64,000 nucleotides of DNA from Fallopia convolvulus (GCA_964016875.1 OZ024735.1:8851338-8915337), one strand, 5' to 3'; shown: positions 34,553 to 46,521, counted from the stretch's first letter. Translations and numbers: made by a program. The notes: generated by a model from the sequence alone, not told the origin.

Positions 34553-35698
34553 TGATACGTGATTGCCCCGGAATCCTCCGTTGAAACCTCGTATATGACC
34601 CACACAAGTCCCGATCTTGCCTAGTAATCCTTGATTCAACCTGAATTTGCAATCAATATGAGAAATCGAGCACAACAAGTAACCAAACTGATCTGAAATT
34701 GAATGAATGGAGATCGAACAGAATTATAGTAAATCAACTTGATAGTTCACTCGGATTGGCTCTAACGCTAAATCCGAATGATAAACTAGTTTGATCTTTA
34801 ACAATCAAGACTAGAACAATCTTATTGGCGAAATATAACTCAGATTCGAACAAGAGAGAGAGAAATTTCGGCTGCTATGATGATGATGATCTCGAGATTG
34901 TAATCACACAAACACACTTGTTTTTGAGCCCAAGGACTAGATAAACCTTTCTTAGGGTTTATCTAATCTCAAGCTGATTTTTATTAATGAAACTGAAAAG
35001 TATTTATAGAGAATACAAAAGCTAATACTTGGGGAGCAAGGGAGGAAAGCTGGCCGGCCCTAGAAGGGGAGAGGGAGTCTCCTTTGCTTGCTTCCCAAGA
35101 TATAATAATATCTAATTAAATCTCACTAGATTCCCTTAAATAAATAAATCATAGCTGAATTATTTATTTAAGGAAATAATCCTAACAAACTAAAAATATC
35201 TCTAACAACCAGGAGAGAGAAAATATCTCTAACAACCAGGAGAGAGAAAATCAACCAACTAACATAAGCCTATTGGCTGATTTCTCTACATTATTAAAAT
35301 AAATAGAAATTGTTCATAATAAAATAAATAAGATATTTTCTTCAATTTAGAATGATCAAGTCAAAGGGTTGACTTTGACCCATATACCAATTCATCTCAC
35401 CCGGTCACTTACTAAATTCAGCCCTAAAGTGAGACAAATTAATACATGTTTCTAAATAAAGAAATAGTGAATTTCGGCCCCCATATAATCAATCCATGGA
35501 ATCCGGGCTCAATTGATGTCGAATGCACGAGACCCACTTCGCCTTGCTAGGCTCTTCAATAACCGCTGCCAATCGAACCAAGATCGCTGTTGTGCCTTGA
35601 GCAATCTTCTTAGCTCGACTTCTTGTGATTGATCCGTTAGAAGGCACTCGAATCAACTCATCGACGTCGGTTTGAGACATGGCAGGCTTCCCTGCATC
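34553..35698 (-). mobile_element. LTR2: shared LTR (5' of element 1, 3' of element 2)
   Basis: About 1146 bp, ending CACGTATCA at 34553. Its start at 35698 is damaged: a 25-bp deletion has removed the first T of TGATGCA and the polypurine tract beyond it. It shares small variants with LTR3 (GATCCGT and CCCTGCATC on plus) rather than with LTR1. Upstream of element 1 it would act as promoter. Confidence 0.9.
35001..35009 (-). promoter_or_regulatory. TATA-like box in LTR2
   Basis: CTATAAATA on the minus strand, followed downstream by TTCATTAATAAAAATC, which includes AATAAA, a possible poly(A) signal. The same arrangement occurs in the other family-A LTRs (27319, 42105, 47209 plus strand, 47842, 51478 plus strand). 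Confidence 0.55.
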
Positions 35699-38600
35699 GT
35701 CTCTGATTCGACGTCGGAATCAAAATCTGGCACATAAAGAGAGAGATCAGCCACATTAAAAGTTGGATGGACACCATACTCACCAGGCATGTCAACATGA
35801 TATGCATTAGGGCCGATTCTCCTGATGATACGAAATGGTCCATCTCCTCTCTGATCTAACTTGTTCTTCCTTTGATTTGGGAACCTTTCCTTCCTTAGAT
35901 GCACCCAAACAAGATCTCCTTCTTCAAAGATAACCTGTTTCCGACCCTTATCAGCATGGGCCTTGTACTTCATGGATTTCCTCTCCAAGTGCATCTTCGT
36001 CCTCTCATGTAGCTTCTTCACAAACTCAGCCCTCTTGTTAGCTTCAAAACTCTCTTTTCCCTTGTATGGCTGAGGCGTCATATCCACCGGCGTTCTCGGA
36101 TTCAGCCCATAAACAACCTCAAAAGGGGTCATCTTTGTGGCTGAATGGATTGACCTGTTATAAGCAAACTCCACAAAAGGCAACACATCTTCCCAACGTT
36201 TGAGGTTAGCTTTAAGCATAGTTCTAAGTAAAACCCCTAACATTCGATTAGTAACTTCCGTTTGCCCATCAGTTTGTGGGTGACATGAGGTAGAAAACAG
36301 CAATTTAGTTCCCAATTTAGACCATAGACTCTTCCAAAAATAACTCAAAAATTTAGCATCACGATCTGACACAATAGAACAAGGAATGCCATGCAATCTA
36401 ACAATTTCCCTAAAGAACAAATCAGCAATATGCACAGCATCATCAGTCGTGTGACATGGAATAAAGTGAGCCATTTTGGAAAATCTATCTACCACTACAA
36501 AGATAGAATCTCTACCCTTCCTAGTTCTAGGCAAACCTACAATGAAATCCATAGAAATGTCTTCCCAAGGTGAACTAGGAATGGGTAAAGGCTGGTACAA
36601 ACCATGGGGGTGAAGTCTAGACTTAGCTTTAGCACAAACAACACAACTCTTGACAAATCTCAGCACATAATTACTCATTTTAGGTCAATAGTAGTGTTCT
36701 TTTAAACCTTCTAAAGTCTTTTCTAAACCTCTATGTCCTCTTGATTCATGAACCTCTTTAGTTAGAAGCCTACGTATACTAGATGAAGGAATGCACAATT
36801 TTCCAGCTTTAAACAAGTATCCATCATCAATAAAGTAGGTATCTATTTCACCCCTAGACATGCAATTCTTATAGATTTCAGCAAAGTGAGGATCACTAGC
36901 ATATAATTCCCTAATCATTGCAAATCCAAGGATCTTAACATCACATAGGTTCAAGAGTACATACCTCCGAGAAAGGGCGTCAGCTACCATATTCTCCTTG
37001 CCTTTCTTATGTTTAACAACATAAGGAAAGGTCTCCATGAATTTAACCCATCTTGCATGTCGCCTGCTGAGTCTGGATTGGCCTTTCAAGTACTTCAAGG
37101 CCTCATGATCAGAATGGATTACAAACTCTTTAGGCCACAAATAATGAGACCAAGTTTTCAGGACCCTAATTAAAGCATACAACTATTTATCATAAGTAGG
37201 GTAATTCAACTCAGCCCCACTAAGCTTTTCACTAAAATAAGCAATGGGTTTCTTGTCTTGTAAGAGCACGCCTCCTATGCCATGTCCAGAAGCGTCCACC
37301 TCTATCTCAAATGCCTTGGAGAAGTCAGGGAGTTGAAGCACTGGGGCGTGGCATAATCTGTCCTTCAAAGTGTTGAAGGCGTTCTCTTGTTGCTCCCTCC
37401 ATTTAAAGGCCGTATCCTTCTTTGTAAGCTCGTGGAGGGGGGCTGCAATTGTGCTAAAATCACGCACAAATCTCCTGTAGAAGCCAGCCAAGCCGAGAAA
37501 TGATCTGACCATTGTTGGTGTGGTCGGCTGGGGCCATTCTTTGATTGCCTTGATCTTGTCTTCATCTACCTTCAATCCACCTTTAGACACAACAAAACCA
37601 AGAAAAATGGTAGACTTGGAGCAAAAAGAACACTTTTTCAAGTTAACATAAAGCTTTTCTAACCTTAAAGTGTCCAAAACAGCCCTAAGATGATCTACAT
37701 GTTCATGCATGGTTTTGCTATAGATTAAGATATCATCAAAGTAGACTACAACAAATCTGCCTAAGTATCTTCTTAAGACATGGTTCATAAGCCTCATAAA
37801 GGTACTAGGTGCATTAGTTAATCCAAAAGGCATTACTAACCATTCATATAAGCCATACTTAGTTTTAAAGGCAGTTTTCCATTCATCCCCTTCCCTCATC
37901 CTAATTTGATGGTACCCACTTCTTAAATCAATTTTAGAAAAGAAATTAGCACCATGTAATTCATCAAGCATATCATCTAGTCTAGGGATGGGGTGACGGT
38001 ACTTAACTGTTATTTGGTTGATCGCTCTACAATCAACACACATTCTCCATGTGCCATCCTTCTTTGGCACCAAAATCACCGGAACCGCGCATGGGTTGAG
38101 AGATTCACGCACATAGCCTTTGTCCATGAGATCTTGCACTTGTCTTTGAAGCTCAGCGGTCTCTTCTGGACTTGCTCTATAGGCTGCACGGTTTGGTAAT
38201 GAAGCGCCGGGCACCAAATCGATTTGATGCTCAATGCCTCTAATTGGTGGAAGGCCTTCTGGCAACTCTTCAGGCATCACATCTTCAAACTCCTGTAATA
38301 GATCCTGTAGACACTTTGGAAGATGTGAAATATCTTGACTAATAATAAGTATCTCTTTCCTCATAAGAAGTAAGCAAGAAGAGTTAGGGAAAGAAATACT
38401 AGACTGAGTCACAAGAGAGCGCTTTTCTACACTGCCTTTCAAGCCGATTTTTGGCTCTTTCTGTAGGCGTTCTTTTTCTATATTTGTATCTCTCTGAGTC
38501 TCTGAATTGCTCCCAAAATTTGAGCCAAAACGCTCGAGTGGATTGGGAGATAGCCTCGTTTTCGTCCCAGATGCACTGCTGGAAGTGTTGCTCGGCACTT

Positions 38601-40830
38601 TGGCCGTTTTAGGGACATTCTCTCGGCGTTTTTCGTCCCAAACAGTAGCTACACCTGTTTTTGATGTTGTCCCAAAATTTGAGTCAGAACTCTCGGGTGG
38701 AGACTGGGAAACGCCGCTTAGCTTTGTCGACGCGTCGGGCGCCGAACGCCGGGCCGCTGCTTTGGCCGTTGAATCAGCCTCTTCTTTCTCTTCCTTGGCA
38801 CGCCTAAGTGCCCTAGCTTGATCTCGACGTACCTGATCCTGTAGATCTTGTTGGGGAGACAAGGGTAGAAGAGAAACTCTTCTCCCATCATAGTTAAAAG
38901 AATAGGTGTTTAACATGCCATCATAAATCACTCTCCTATCAAATAACCATGGTCTTCCTAACAATATATGAGTGCATTCCATGTTTACTACATCACACAT
39001 AATGTCATCAACATAAGTACCAATAGCAACACGGACTAAACACTGATGGGTGACAAGATTAGGACCTTCTGAATCATTAATTCCATTGAGACCATAACTA
39101 GTAGCCCTAGGTTGGGTTTTTAATTGCAAGTGATCAACTACCTTAGCATTAATAATGTTACAGCAGCTACCACTATCAATTATCATGCATAACACTTGAT
39201 TCTTTACTGTACACCTAGTATGAAAAATGTTTTCCCTTTGATCTAGCCTAGGTGTTTCTTGTAAAGTAAGAGTACGCATTGTTACCAAAGTTAGAGGCTG
39301 TTCGGTGCATTCTGGTTCAATGGCCTCTACGTCCTCCTCTTCTTGTTCAATACTGTCCTCCTCCACTTGATTTGGAGTTATATCTTCATCACTCACATAT
39401 CCTCCATTGGTGGTGAGAAGTACTTGCTTTAGATTTGGACAATCCTTGGCATAGTGACCTCGTCCTTGACATTTGTAGCACACTAAATCACGTGCTCTAG
39501 GCTGATTTGGAGGTCCATTGGTGGGACGCCTTTGGCCTTGAAAACCTGTTGTTTTAGGTGAGCTAGAAGCTCCCTTTTGCTGCATAGAAGAGTTAGAAGA
39601 ATAAGAGTTGGAATTTGAACTAGGATTAGGGCCATACCTTTTTGTAGCATTCCAAGCTTCCTTCTTCTTCCTTTGTTGCTGCTCATAGAGTAGTTGGGCT
39701 GAATGTACTAAGGCATTGAGATCCTTGATTTGTTGAATCTCCAATGTGTCTTGAATGCTTTGATTCAGTCCAGCCATGAATTGGGTCCTTAGAGACCGTT
39801 GGGAATGATGAATTCCCGCTTTAAAACTCAGATCCTCTAGCTCATTGAAGTACTCGGTTGGAGACTTGGTGCCTTGTTTGCAAGTTACAACTTTCAATCT
39901 CATGTGCTCGGTATGCTCTTCAGGCACATATTTCTTCCTCATTACAAACTTCAGCTGGCCCCAAGTTTCAATTGGTGGTAAGGCCTTTCTAATTCGATCC
40001 TCCTTCATTCTAAACCACCAATTTCTAGCGGTCCCAATAAAGTGGATGACAACAACAGCAACTTTCTCCCATTCTTCATATCCCATGTGATCTAGAATGA
40101 AATTTGTAGCTTGTTCCCACTCTAGATACTTCTCCGGGTTAAGTTCTCCATTGAATGGTTCTATCTTGATCTTTATATCACGTTTCCCAATCTGATTTAC
40201 AACTTGGTTAACGTTGTTGTTGTTGTTCGGCCGTTGTACTTCATAGGCTGGTGGGAGATCTTCTACAACCTCAGCTTGGTTATAGAAATCATCTAGGGGA
40301 GGATGCCATGGGCGCCTTTCTTCCCCGGGATAACCATACGTCACATCATCAAAAGAGTTGTTGTATTGTTGATATTGTTGATGAGTGGCTTGAGGATACC
40401 GGTTGTGTGGCTGATTATAGACTTGTTGATGAGTAACCGGTGGAGTCCTTGACCCGATGCCTCTTCCTCTACCTCGGCCTGCTGTGGGGGAGTAGTGAAC
40501 CGGGGAATCATTATCTTTGTTGTAGCTAGCAAGCACATCATGTTCGTCATCCACTAGTTGTTGCTTGCCTTTGTCGCTACCCGAGGCTTGATTTGGGTCA
40601 CTTGTAAGATCGACTGCAGGGGTGCTCTTGCGACTAGCTTGAGACGAATCAACCAATATTGCAAGTTGTTCCTCTAAATGCTTTAGTTGTGGAGCCAATG
40701 CAGCCGTGGCCAGTTCTACAGCTCGAGCCTGGCCATCGCGCACACCTTCACTAATGGACAACCTAATGAAGTCGATTGCCTCCTTAGTGAGACTCAATTC
40801 AGTTGGGTTAGGTTCTGATGGAATCACCAT
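35489..40830 (-). pseudogene. Broken Gag-Pol of family-A element 2
   Basis: Nearly identical to the polyprotein at 27807-33173 but disabled. Starting from the equivalent ATG (40830), the frame is open through Gag, zinc knuckle, protease and reverse transcriptase. It then meets a TAG at 37183-37185 in RNase H, where element 1 has a glutamate codon, and a TGA at 36682-36684 in the integrase finger region, where element 1 has tryptophan. A 25-bp deletion at 35698/35699 removes the polypurine tract and shifts the frame, so the tail at 35489-35680 is out of register. The pieces 37183-40830, 36685-37182 and 35653-36678 stay open individually. It may still be transcribed, but cannot make a full polyprotein. 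Confidence 0.92.
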
Positions 40831-42087
40831 TGTTCCTGAAACAAGCAAGAAGGTAGAGAGAGTAGTGTGTTCTAAAGTAAACCACAACAAGCAATACCAC
40901 ACCTTGATCAAGCCAAAACTTGCCTCAAAGCAATCCAATCAACTTAATTCAGTTTTTGGGCTGTTTTGAGGGAGTAAAATGGTAGATATAGTGTAGGTAT
41001 GGAATACTAATGATATTTAAAGGAAATATGCAGCTTAAGCAAATGGCAAATATGCAATAAGACAAGCAATGCAAATAATCCCTCTATGAGCTAAAACACA
41101 TGCAATCTCTCAATTGACTCTATGCAAGTTAATAAAGCCAAAATTCAGCATGCAAGGACAGAAAATATGGTAGGCTTAGTGACTTTTATTTCGTCACTCT
41201 TTTTCTTCAAAGTGATTTCTACTTAGCTATCTTTTTAAGCAAGCAGTCACTAGGGGTGAAAGTGGCTTAAAACTAGCTGGGGTAGATCACTTTTTCTTTT
41301 CTTTTTTTTTTTTTTTTTTTTTTTTTTGAGTTTTATGCACAAACTACTCTTGTGCTATAATGAAGAAACAAGCAAAGCAATGCAACAATGCTAAGGACGA
41401 AATTTAAGAAGGGTATACACGAACTGAATTTTTTTTTTTTTTAAACTAAGTGATTTTTGCTACCAATGAAACCAACTAGAAGCCAAATTAACAAAAGAAG
41501 AAGGGGTAGGTCGAATTTGATGGGATGCAAAGACAGAAATCAGCAAGTATTAATCAAGCAATATGAATCTCAATCAATCATGCAACATGAATGAAAACTC
41601 ATAAAACTGTAGGAAAAATAATTGCTAATCTAAATTGCAATACAACTCAACCAATTCAGCCAATAAACATGCACAAATCCCATAAAAATCTCCTAGATGG
41701 GTTATTACTTGGAGGGCAAGCAACAACAAGGAAATTAGGGTTTGGTGATCTCGGCTGAGGGCTAGGGTTAGGGTTTGCGGATTTGGATCTAGGGTTTGAG
41801 GGATTGGTAGGGTTCGAACTAGGTTTAGGGTTTCAGATTAGGGTTTGGCCGCCAATTAGGGTTAGGGTTAGGGTTAGGCTGCCAATTTAGGGTTAGGGTT
41901 ACGAGAATGGTGGAGTGCGATCTAGGGTTTAGGGTCTCCGATTTGGCTAGGGTTTGTGGGGGTGGGTTCGGACAGGGCTGGGGGGTGGTGCGGTGCCCTA
42001 GAGCGACACCAGTTTGGGGTGGTGGTGGTGGTTCGTGGTGGTTGGGTGGCGGAATTATGGTGGTGGTGGTGAAAAATTCAATCTTTG
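40831..42087 (-). other. Leader of element 2, 5' part deleted
   Basis: Matches the element-1 leader, including the TTTCAG acceptor, A-tracts and TAGGG-like runs (41750-41910 on plus). At 42087/42088 it is joined straight to the middle of LTR3, so the splice donor, primer-binding site and about 430 bp of LTR are missing. No gene is seen. Confidence 0.85.
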
Positions 42088-42822
42088 TTAATGAAACTGA
42101 AAAGTATTTATAGAGAATACAAAAGCTAATACTTGGGGAGCAAGGGAGGAAGGCTGGCCGGCCCTAGAAGGGGAGAGGGAGTCTCCTTTGCTTGCTTCCC
42201 AAGATATAATAATATCTAATTAAATCTAACTAGATTCCCTTAAATAAATAAATCATAGCTGAATTATTTATTTAAGGAAATAATCCTAACAACTTAAAAT
42301 ATCTCTAACAAACTAAAAATATCTCTAACAACCAGGAGAGAGAAAATATCTCTAACAACCAGGAGAGAGAAAATCAACCAACTAACATAAGCCTATTGGC
42401 TGATTTCTCTACATTATTAAAATAAATAGAAATTGTTCATAATAAAATAAATAAGATATTTTCTTCAATTTAGAATGGTCAAGTCAAAGGGTTGACTTTG
42501 ACCCATATACCAATTCATCTCACCCGGTCACTTACTAAATTCAGCCCTAAAGTGAGACAAATTAATACATGTTTCTAAATAAAGAAATAGTAATTTTCGG
42601 CCCTCCTATGATCAATCCATGGAATCCGGGCTCAATTGATGTCGAATGCACGAGACCCACTTCGCCTTGCTAGGCTCTTCAATAACCGCTGCCAATCGAA
42701 CCAAGATCGCTGTTGTGCCTTGAGCAATCTTCTTAGCTCGACTTCTTGTGATTGATCCGTCAGAAGGCACTCGAATCAACTCATCGACGTCGGTTTGAGA
42801 CATGGCAGGCTTCCCTGCATCA
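42088..42822 (-). mobile_element. LTR3: truncated 5' LTR of element 2
   Basis: 735 bp remain. The start TGATGCAGGG at 42822 is intact and abuts LINE-derived coding sequence; the last ~430 bp are deleted. The TATA-like box at 42105-42113 is retained close to the deletion joint. Confidence 0.9.
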
Positions 42823-43451
42823 ACCTCCACCAACAAGCGTGCATAGGAGAGTCGTTCAACCTCAGTCGTCACTTTATCCAAGCAAATTGGCCTTCCTATC
42901 ATACTACCAATTACTCCCATCATATGCTTTGAGGATAGAAAGATTGGATCCGGTTCCCACACATTCGCCCAAACCGGCACACTATCAAAGCAATCCCAAT
43001 CTATGTTCTTCCCACATATCCAATCTTTGAGCATCAAGGGAAGAGAACCACCAACCAACCATGGCCTATGCTCCAAGACCCACTTTTTCTCATCTTCCTC
43101 CTTGAACTTAAACACAAACACACCATTTGGCTTCCTAAACACCTTTGTATTCAAATCAGGCCAGCTCTCTTTCACAAACTCAACCATGGCCTCGTAATTC
43201 GCCCTCCTACCAAGAACAACGCCTAAGAGAGAAGATTTCCACTCAGCCAAAGCCTCTTCTATTTCCGAATCTTGAAACACATATAGATCTTTATCCACCT
43301 TGGGGTAATAAGCCAACCTCTCAGCTTTCATCACATTTCGGTTATCTCTAGAGGGTTTAGAGCTTGAAAACGTTGGCTGGGGGTTTGATTTTATGGTGCT
43401 TGGCAATGGGGGGTTACGTACATCTTTTACTCTCCATCTAGGAGCTTTCAA
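42612..43451 (-). CDS. Chimeric frame: LINE ORF1 (DUF4283) fused to the LTR-coded pol tail
   Basis: A 279-codon frame. About 210 residues come from a LINE ORF1-type protein: a DUF4283-like region with WVLEHRPWLVGGSLPLMLKDW and VPVWANVWEPDPIF motifs, ending ...YARLLVEVDA. It continues in frame into LTR3, ending with the family-A tail (DVDELIRVPSDGSITRSRAKK..SPDSMD). The fusion is a chance product of the LTR inserting in frame. The ATG at 43451 is internal to the original LINE frame. I do not claim the protein is made. Confidence 0.6.
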   Translation of the reverse strand: MKAPRWRVKDVRNPPLPSTIKSNPQPTFSSSKPSRDNRNVMKAERLAYYPKVDKDLYVFQDSEIEEALAEWKSSLLGVVLGRRANYEAMVEFVKESWPDLNTKVFRKPNGVFVFKFKEEDEKKWVLEHRPWLVGGSLPLMLKDWICGKNIDWDCFDSVPVWANVWEPDPIFLSSKHMMGVIGSMIGRPICLDKVTTEVERLSYARLLVEVDAGKPAMSQTDVDELIRVPSDGSITRSRAKKIAQGTTAILVRLAAVIEEPSKAKWVSCIRHQLSPDSMD

Positions 43452-44069
43452 GGTGGGTAAATGAGCCCTAGGTTTGGACGAAATGCCATTTGAGGGGCTG
43501 AAAGCAACCTTTTTCTAAGATTGGACCAAAGAGGAATGGTCAAGGCCCTTCTTTCCAACAGCAGCATGCCTAAATCGGCCTAAACCTTCACATGTGACAT
43601 TTTCATGAGCTGTCTCTTTCAACTCACATGACTTTTGTCCCCCACCATCAATATTTAAAATGGATAAGAACGTTGGAGCCTCTAGCTGACCAGTCAGACC
43701 CACCATCTCTTCCACCGCCGGTGATGTGGCCCCACGCGCCACCTTCTCTCCATGTAGCATCTCCAAAAGCTCGTTCTCCTTTATGGCTCTCTTTGAGGCT
43801 GATGAGATATCAAATGGGAGCCCTAAAAATCCATGCCCAACCTTAGCTGAACTTGTAAGCAACATTTTCACCTCCTTGGCTCTAGATCTACTCACCTCCT
43901 TCGAAGAACACTCGCCTACTTCAAAGAACTCACCGGATCTCCCCAGATTTGATCTCAAGCAACTAGATCCGCCCAAAGTAGCCCCTAAACCTGGCTGTAC
44001 AAGACTCAAAGGAGTGAATTTATGCCGATTTACCCCTTTCTTCTTCTTACCATTGCAAAAACGAGCCAA
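42823..44069 (-). pseudogene. LINE ORF1 (Gag-like, DUF4283), 3' end cut off by LTR3
   Basis: One reading frame from about 44069 to 42823 is broken only by an in-frame TAG at 43515-43517. The upstream ~184 codons are low-complexity and unrecognised; the downstream part holds the DUF4283-like region typical of plant LINE ORF1 and related zinc-knuckle proteins. No ATG is visible at the start of the open stretch (the first candidate is a TTG), so the original start is lost or unknown. The zinc knuckle and the endonuclease/reverse-transcriptase ORF2 expected downstream are absent. The remainder of the LINE is not found at the other end of the retroelement block. Confidence 0.7.
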
Positions 44070-44471
44070 GAACCCTAGAAAAACTAAATTTGGACACTCT
44101 TCTCACACCTCCTACTCCCTCACGTACCTGGTCTAGATCCAAGTGGATTTAACCAGGTTTCTTCCTCACGAGACACCACCTCTCTCCACTCAAGGGTAGT
44201 TGCCGAAGATTCAGCCGGAAACCACCCTAAACACCCGTGTTTGCCCTCGAACCTCACCCTTCGACTCCCTCCGGTGCACCAGCCGCCCAAGGGGGCCCCA
44301 CCGGTGCTTCTACCTCACAAGATGTCGCCTTCTCTCACACTCCCCACCCCTCCTTGCCGGAAAACGTGTCGGACCGCCAGGAAATAGCCCGCCGGTGAGG
44401 AAAACCGAAAAACCCTAGAGGAGAGAGGAGAGTTTCTCTCTCTAGGTAGGAATGGGCTGGCCCCTTGTCTT
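44070..44471 (-). other. Probable LINE 5' untranslated region and junction with satellite
   Basis: GC-rich, pyrimidine-rich sequence unlike the satellite. On the minus strand it begins near 44455 with CCTACCTAGAGAGAGAAAC, then TCTCTCCTCTAGGG, and leads into ORF1. Bases ~44449-44471 cannot be assigned. Satellite in reverse orientation starts by 44472. Confidence 0.55.
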
Positions 44472-46521
44472 TAGGCCCCAACTAGCACATCCAAGCCAAA
44501 AAACGGAAAAAACTCGCAAAAGTTCTGTTACGAAAATCTTCGTACCATTCAGCCTCAAACCAAGACCCTTCCCGAAAATGACTTAAACGGTTGTACGGTC
44601 GAATGTGTCTTAACAAAATGTTTTTCTTAGGCCCCAACTAGCACATCCAAGACAAAAAAAGAAATAAACACGCAAAAGTTCTGGTACGAAAATATTCGTA
44701 CCATTTGACCTCAAACCTACGCCCATTCTGAAAATGCCCTAAACGGTTCAACGATCGAATGTGTCCTTACAAAGTGTTTTCCTTAGGCCCCTACTATCAC
44801 ATCCAAGACAAAAATACGGAAAAAAATCGCAAAAGATCAGGTATAAAAATCTTCGTACCATTCAGCCTCAAACCAAGACCCTTCCCGAAAATGCCCTAAA
44901 CTGTTGTACGGTCGAATGTGTCGTTACAAAATGCTTTTCTTAGGCCCCAACTAGCACATCCAAGAAAAAAAAACGGAAAAAACTCGCAAAAGTTCTGGTA
45001 CGAAAATCTTCGTACCATTTGACCTCAAACCTAAACCCATTCCAAAAATGCCCTAAACGGTTCAACGGTCGAATTAGTCTTTACAAAATGTTTTTCTTAG
45101 GCCCCAACTAGCACATCCTAGACAAAAAAACGGAAAAAACTCGCAAAAGTTCTGGTACGAAAATCTTCGTACCATTCAGCCTCAAACCAAGACCCTTCCC
45201 GAAAATGCCCTAAACTGTTGTACGGTCGAATGTGTCTTTACAAAATATTTTTCTTAGGCCCCAACTAGCACATCTAAGACAAAAAAAAAACGGAAAAAAC
45301 TCGCAAAAGTTCTGTTACGAAAATCTTCGTACCATTGAGCATTAAACTAAGACCCTTCCCGAGAATGCCCTAAACAGTTGTACGGTCGAATGTGTCTTTA
45401 CAAAAGGTTTTTCTCAGGCCCATGCTAGTCTATCCAAGCCAAAAAACGGAAAAAAAAACTCGCAAAAGTTCTGGTACGAAAATCTTCGTACCATTTGACC
45501 TTAAACCTACACCCATTCCGAAAATGCCCTAAACGGTTCAACGGTCGAATGTGTCTTTACAAAATGTTTTTCTTAGGCCCCTACTAGCACATCCAAAACA
45601 ATAATACGGAAAAAAATCGCAAAAGATAAGGTACGAAAATCTTCGTACCATTCAGCCTCAAACCAAGACCCTTCCCGAAAATGCCTAAACGGTTGTACGG
45701 TCGAATGTGTCTTTACAAAATGTTTTTCTTAGGCCCCAACTAGCACATCCAAGACAAAAAAAACGGAAAAAACTCGCAAAAGTTCTGGTACGAAAATCTT
45801 CGTACCATTTGACCTCAAACCTACACCCATTCCGAAAATGCCCTAAAGGGTTCAACGGTCGAATGTGTCTTTATAAAATGTTTTTCTTAGGCCCCAACTA
45901 GCACATCCAAGACAAAAAAACGGAAAAAACTCGCAAAAGTTCAGGTACGAAAATCTTCGTACCATTCAGCCTCAAACCAAGACCCTTCCCGAAAATGCAT
46001 TAAAAGGTTGTACGGTCGAATGTGTCTTTACAAAATGTTTTTCTTAGGCCCCAACTAGCACATTCTAGTAAAAAAACGGAAAAAACTTGCAAAAGTTCTG
46101 GTACGAAAATCTTCGTACCATTCAGCCTCAAACCAAGACCTTCCCGAAAATGCCCTAAACGGTCGTACGGTCGAATGTGTCTTTACAAAAGTTTTTTGTT
46201 AGGCCCATGCTAGTCCATCCAAGCCAAAAAACGGAAAAAACTCGCAAAAGTTCTGGTACGAAAATCTTCGTACCATTTCACCTCAAACCTACACCCATTC
46301 CGAAAATGCCATAAACGGTTCAACGGTCGAATGTGTCTTTACAAAATATTTTTCTTCGGCCCCAACTAGCACATCCAAGACAAAAAAACTGAAAAAACTC
46401 GCAAAAGTTCAGGTACGAAAATCTTCGTACCATTCAGCCTCAAACCAAAACCCTTCCCGATAATGCCCTAAACGGTTGTACGGTGGAATGTGTCGTTACA
46501 AAATGTTTTTATTAGGCCTAT
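44472..46521 (+). repeat. Satellite array, inverted relative to 1-26564 (~13 monomers)
   Basis: Same ~157-bp monomer read on the other strand: TTAGGCCCCAACTAGCACAT, then AAAACGGAAAAAACTCGC, then the GGTACGAAAATCTTCGTACC dyad. Monomers are more diverged than in the left array. CCTAT at 46517-46521 is the left target duplication of the outer solo LTR. Confidence 0.95.

Larger units (their letters stand above)
26871..42822 (-). mobile_element. Tandem family-A Ty3/Gypsy block: LTR1-int1-LTR2-int2-LTR3
   Basis: Two internal regions and three LTRs of one family lie head to tail on the minus strand, with the middle LTR shared. The complete left element spans about 26871-35698. The right element is damaged and its 5' LTR truncated. 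The family has TGATG...TATCA ends, a tRNA-iMet-like primer-binding site, a single gag-pol frame with domain order Gag, protease, reverse transcriptase, RNase H, integrase, and a pol tail running into the LTR. From the domain order, reverse-transcriptase motifs and LTR termini I infer a chromovirus resembling the CRM clade. No matching 5-bp duplication is found at the outer ends (CCTCT at left, ACCTC at right). Confidence 0.9.

Noticed and set aside
26866..42827. Target-site duplication for the whole family-A block
   Set aside because: Flanking bases CCTCT and ACCTC do not match in register, and both ends are rearranged.
42612..44069. Host DUF4283 gene
   Set aside because: The frame has an internal stop, no clear start, a LINE-like 5' untranslated region, and is cut by an LTR.
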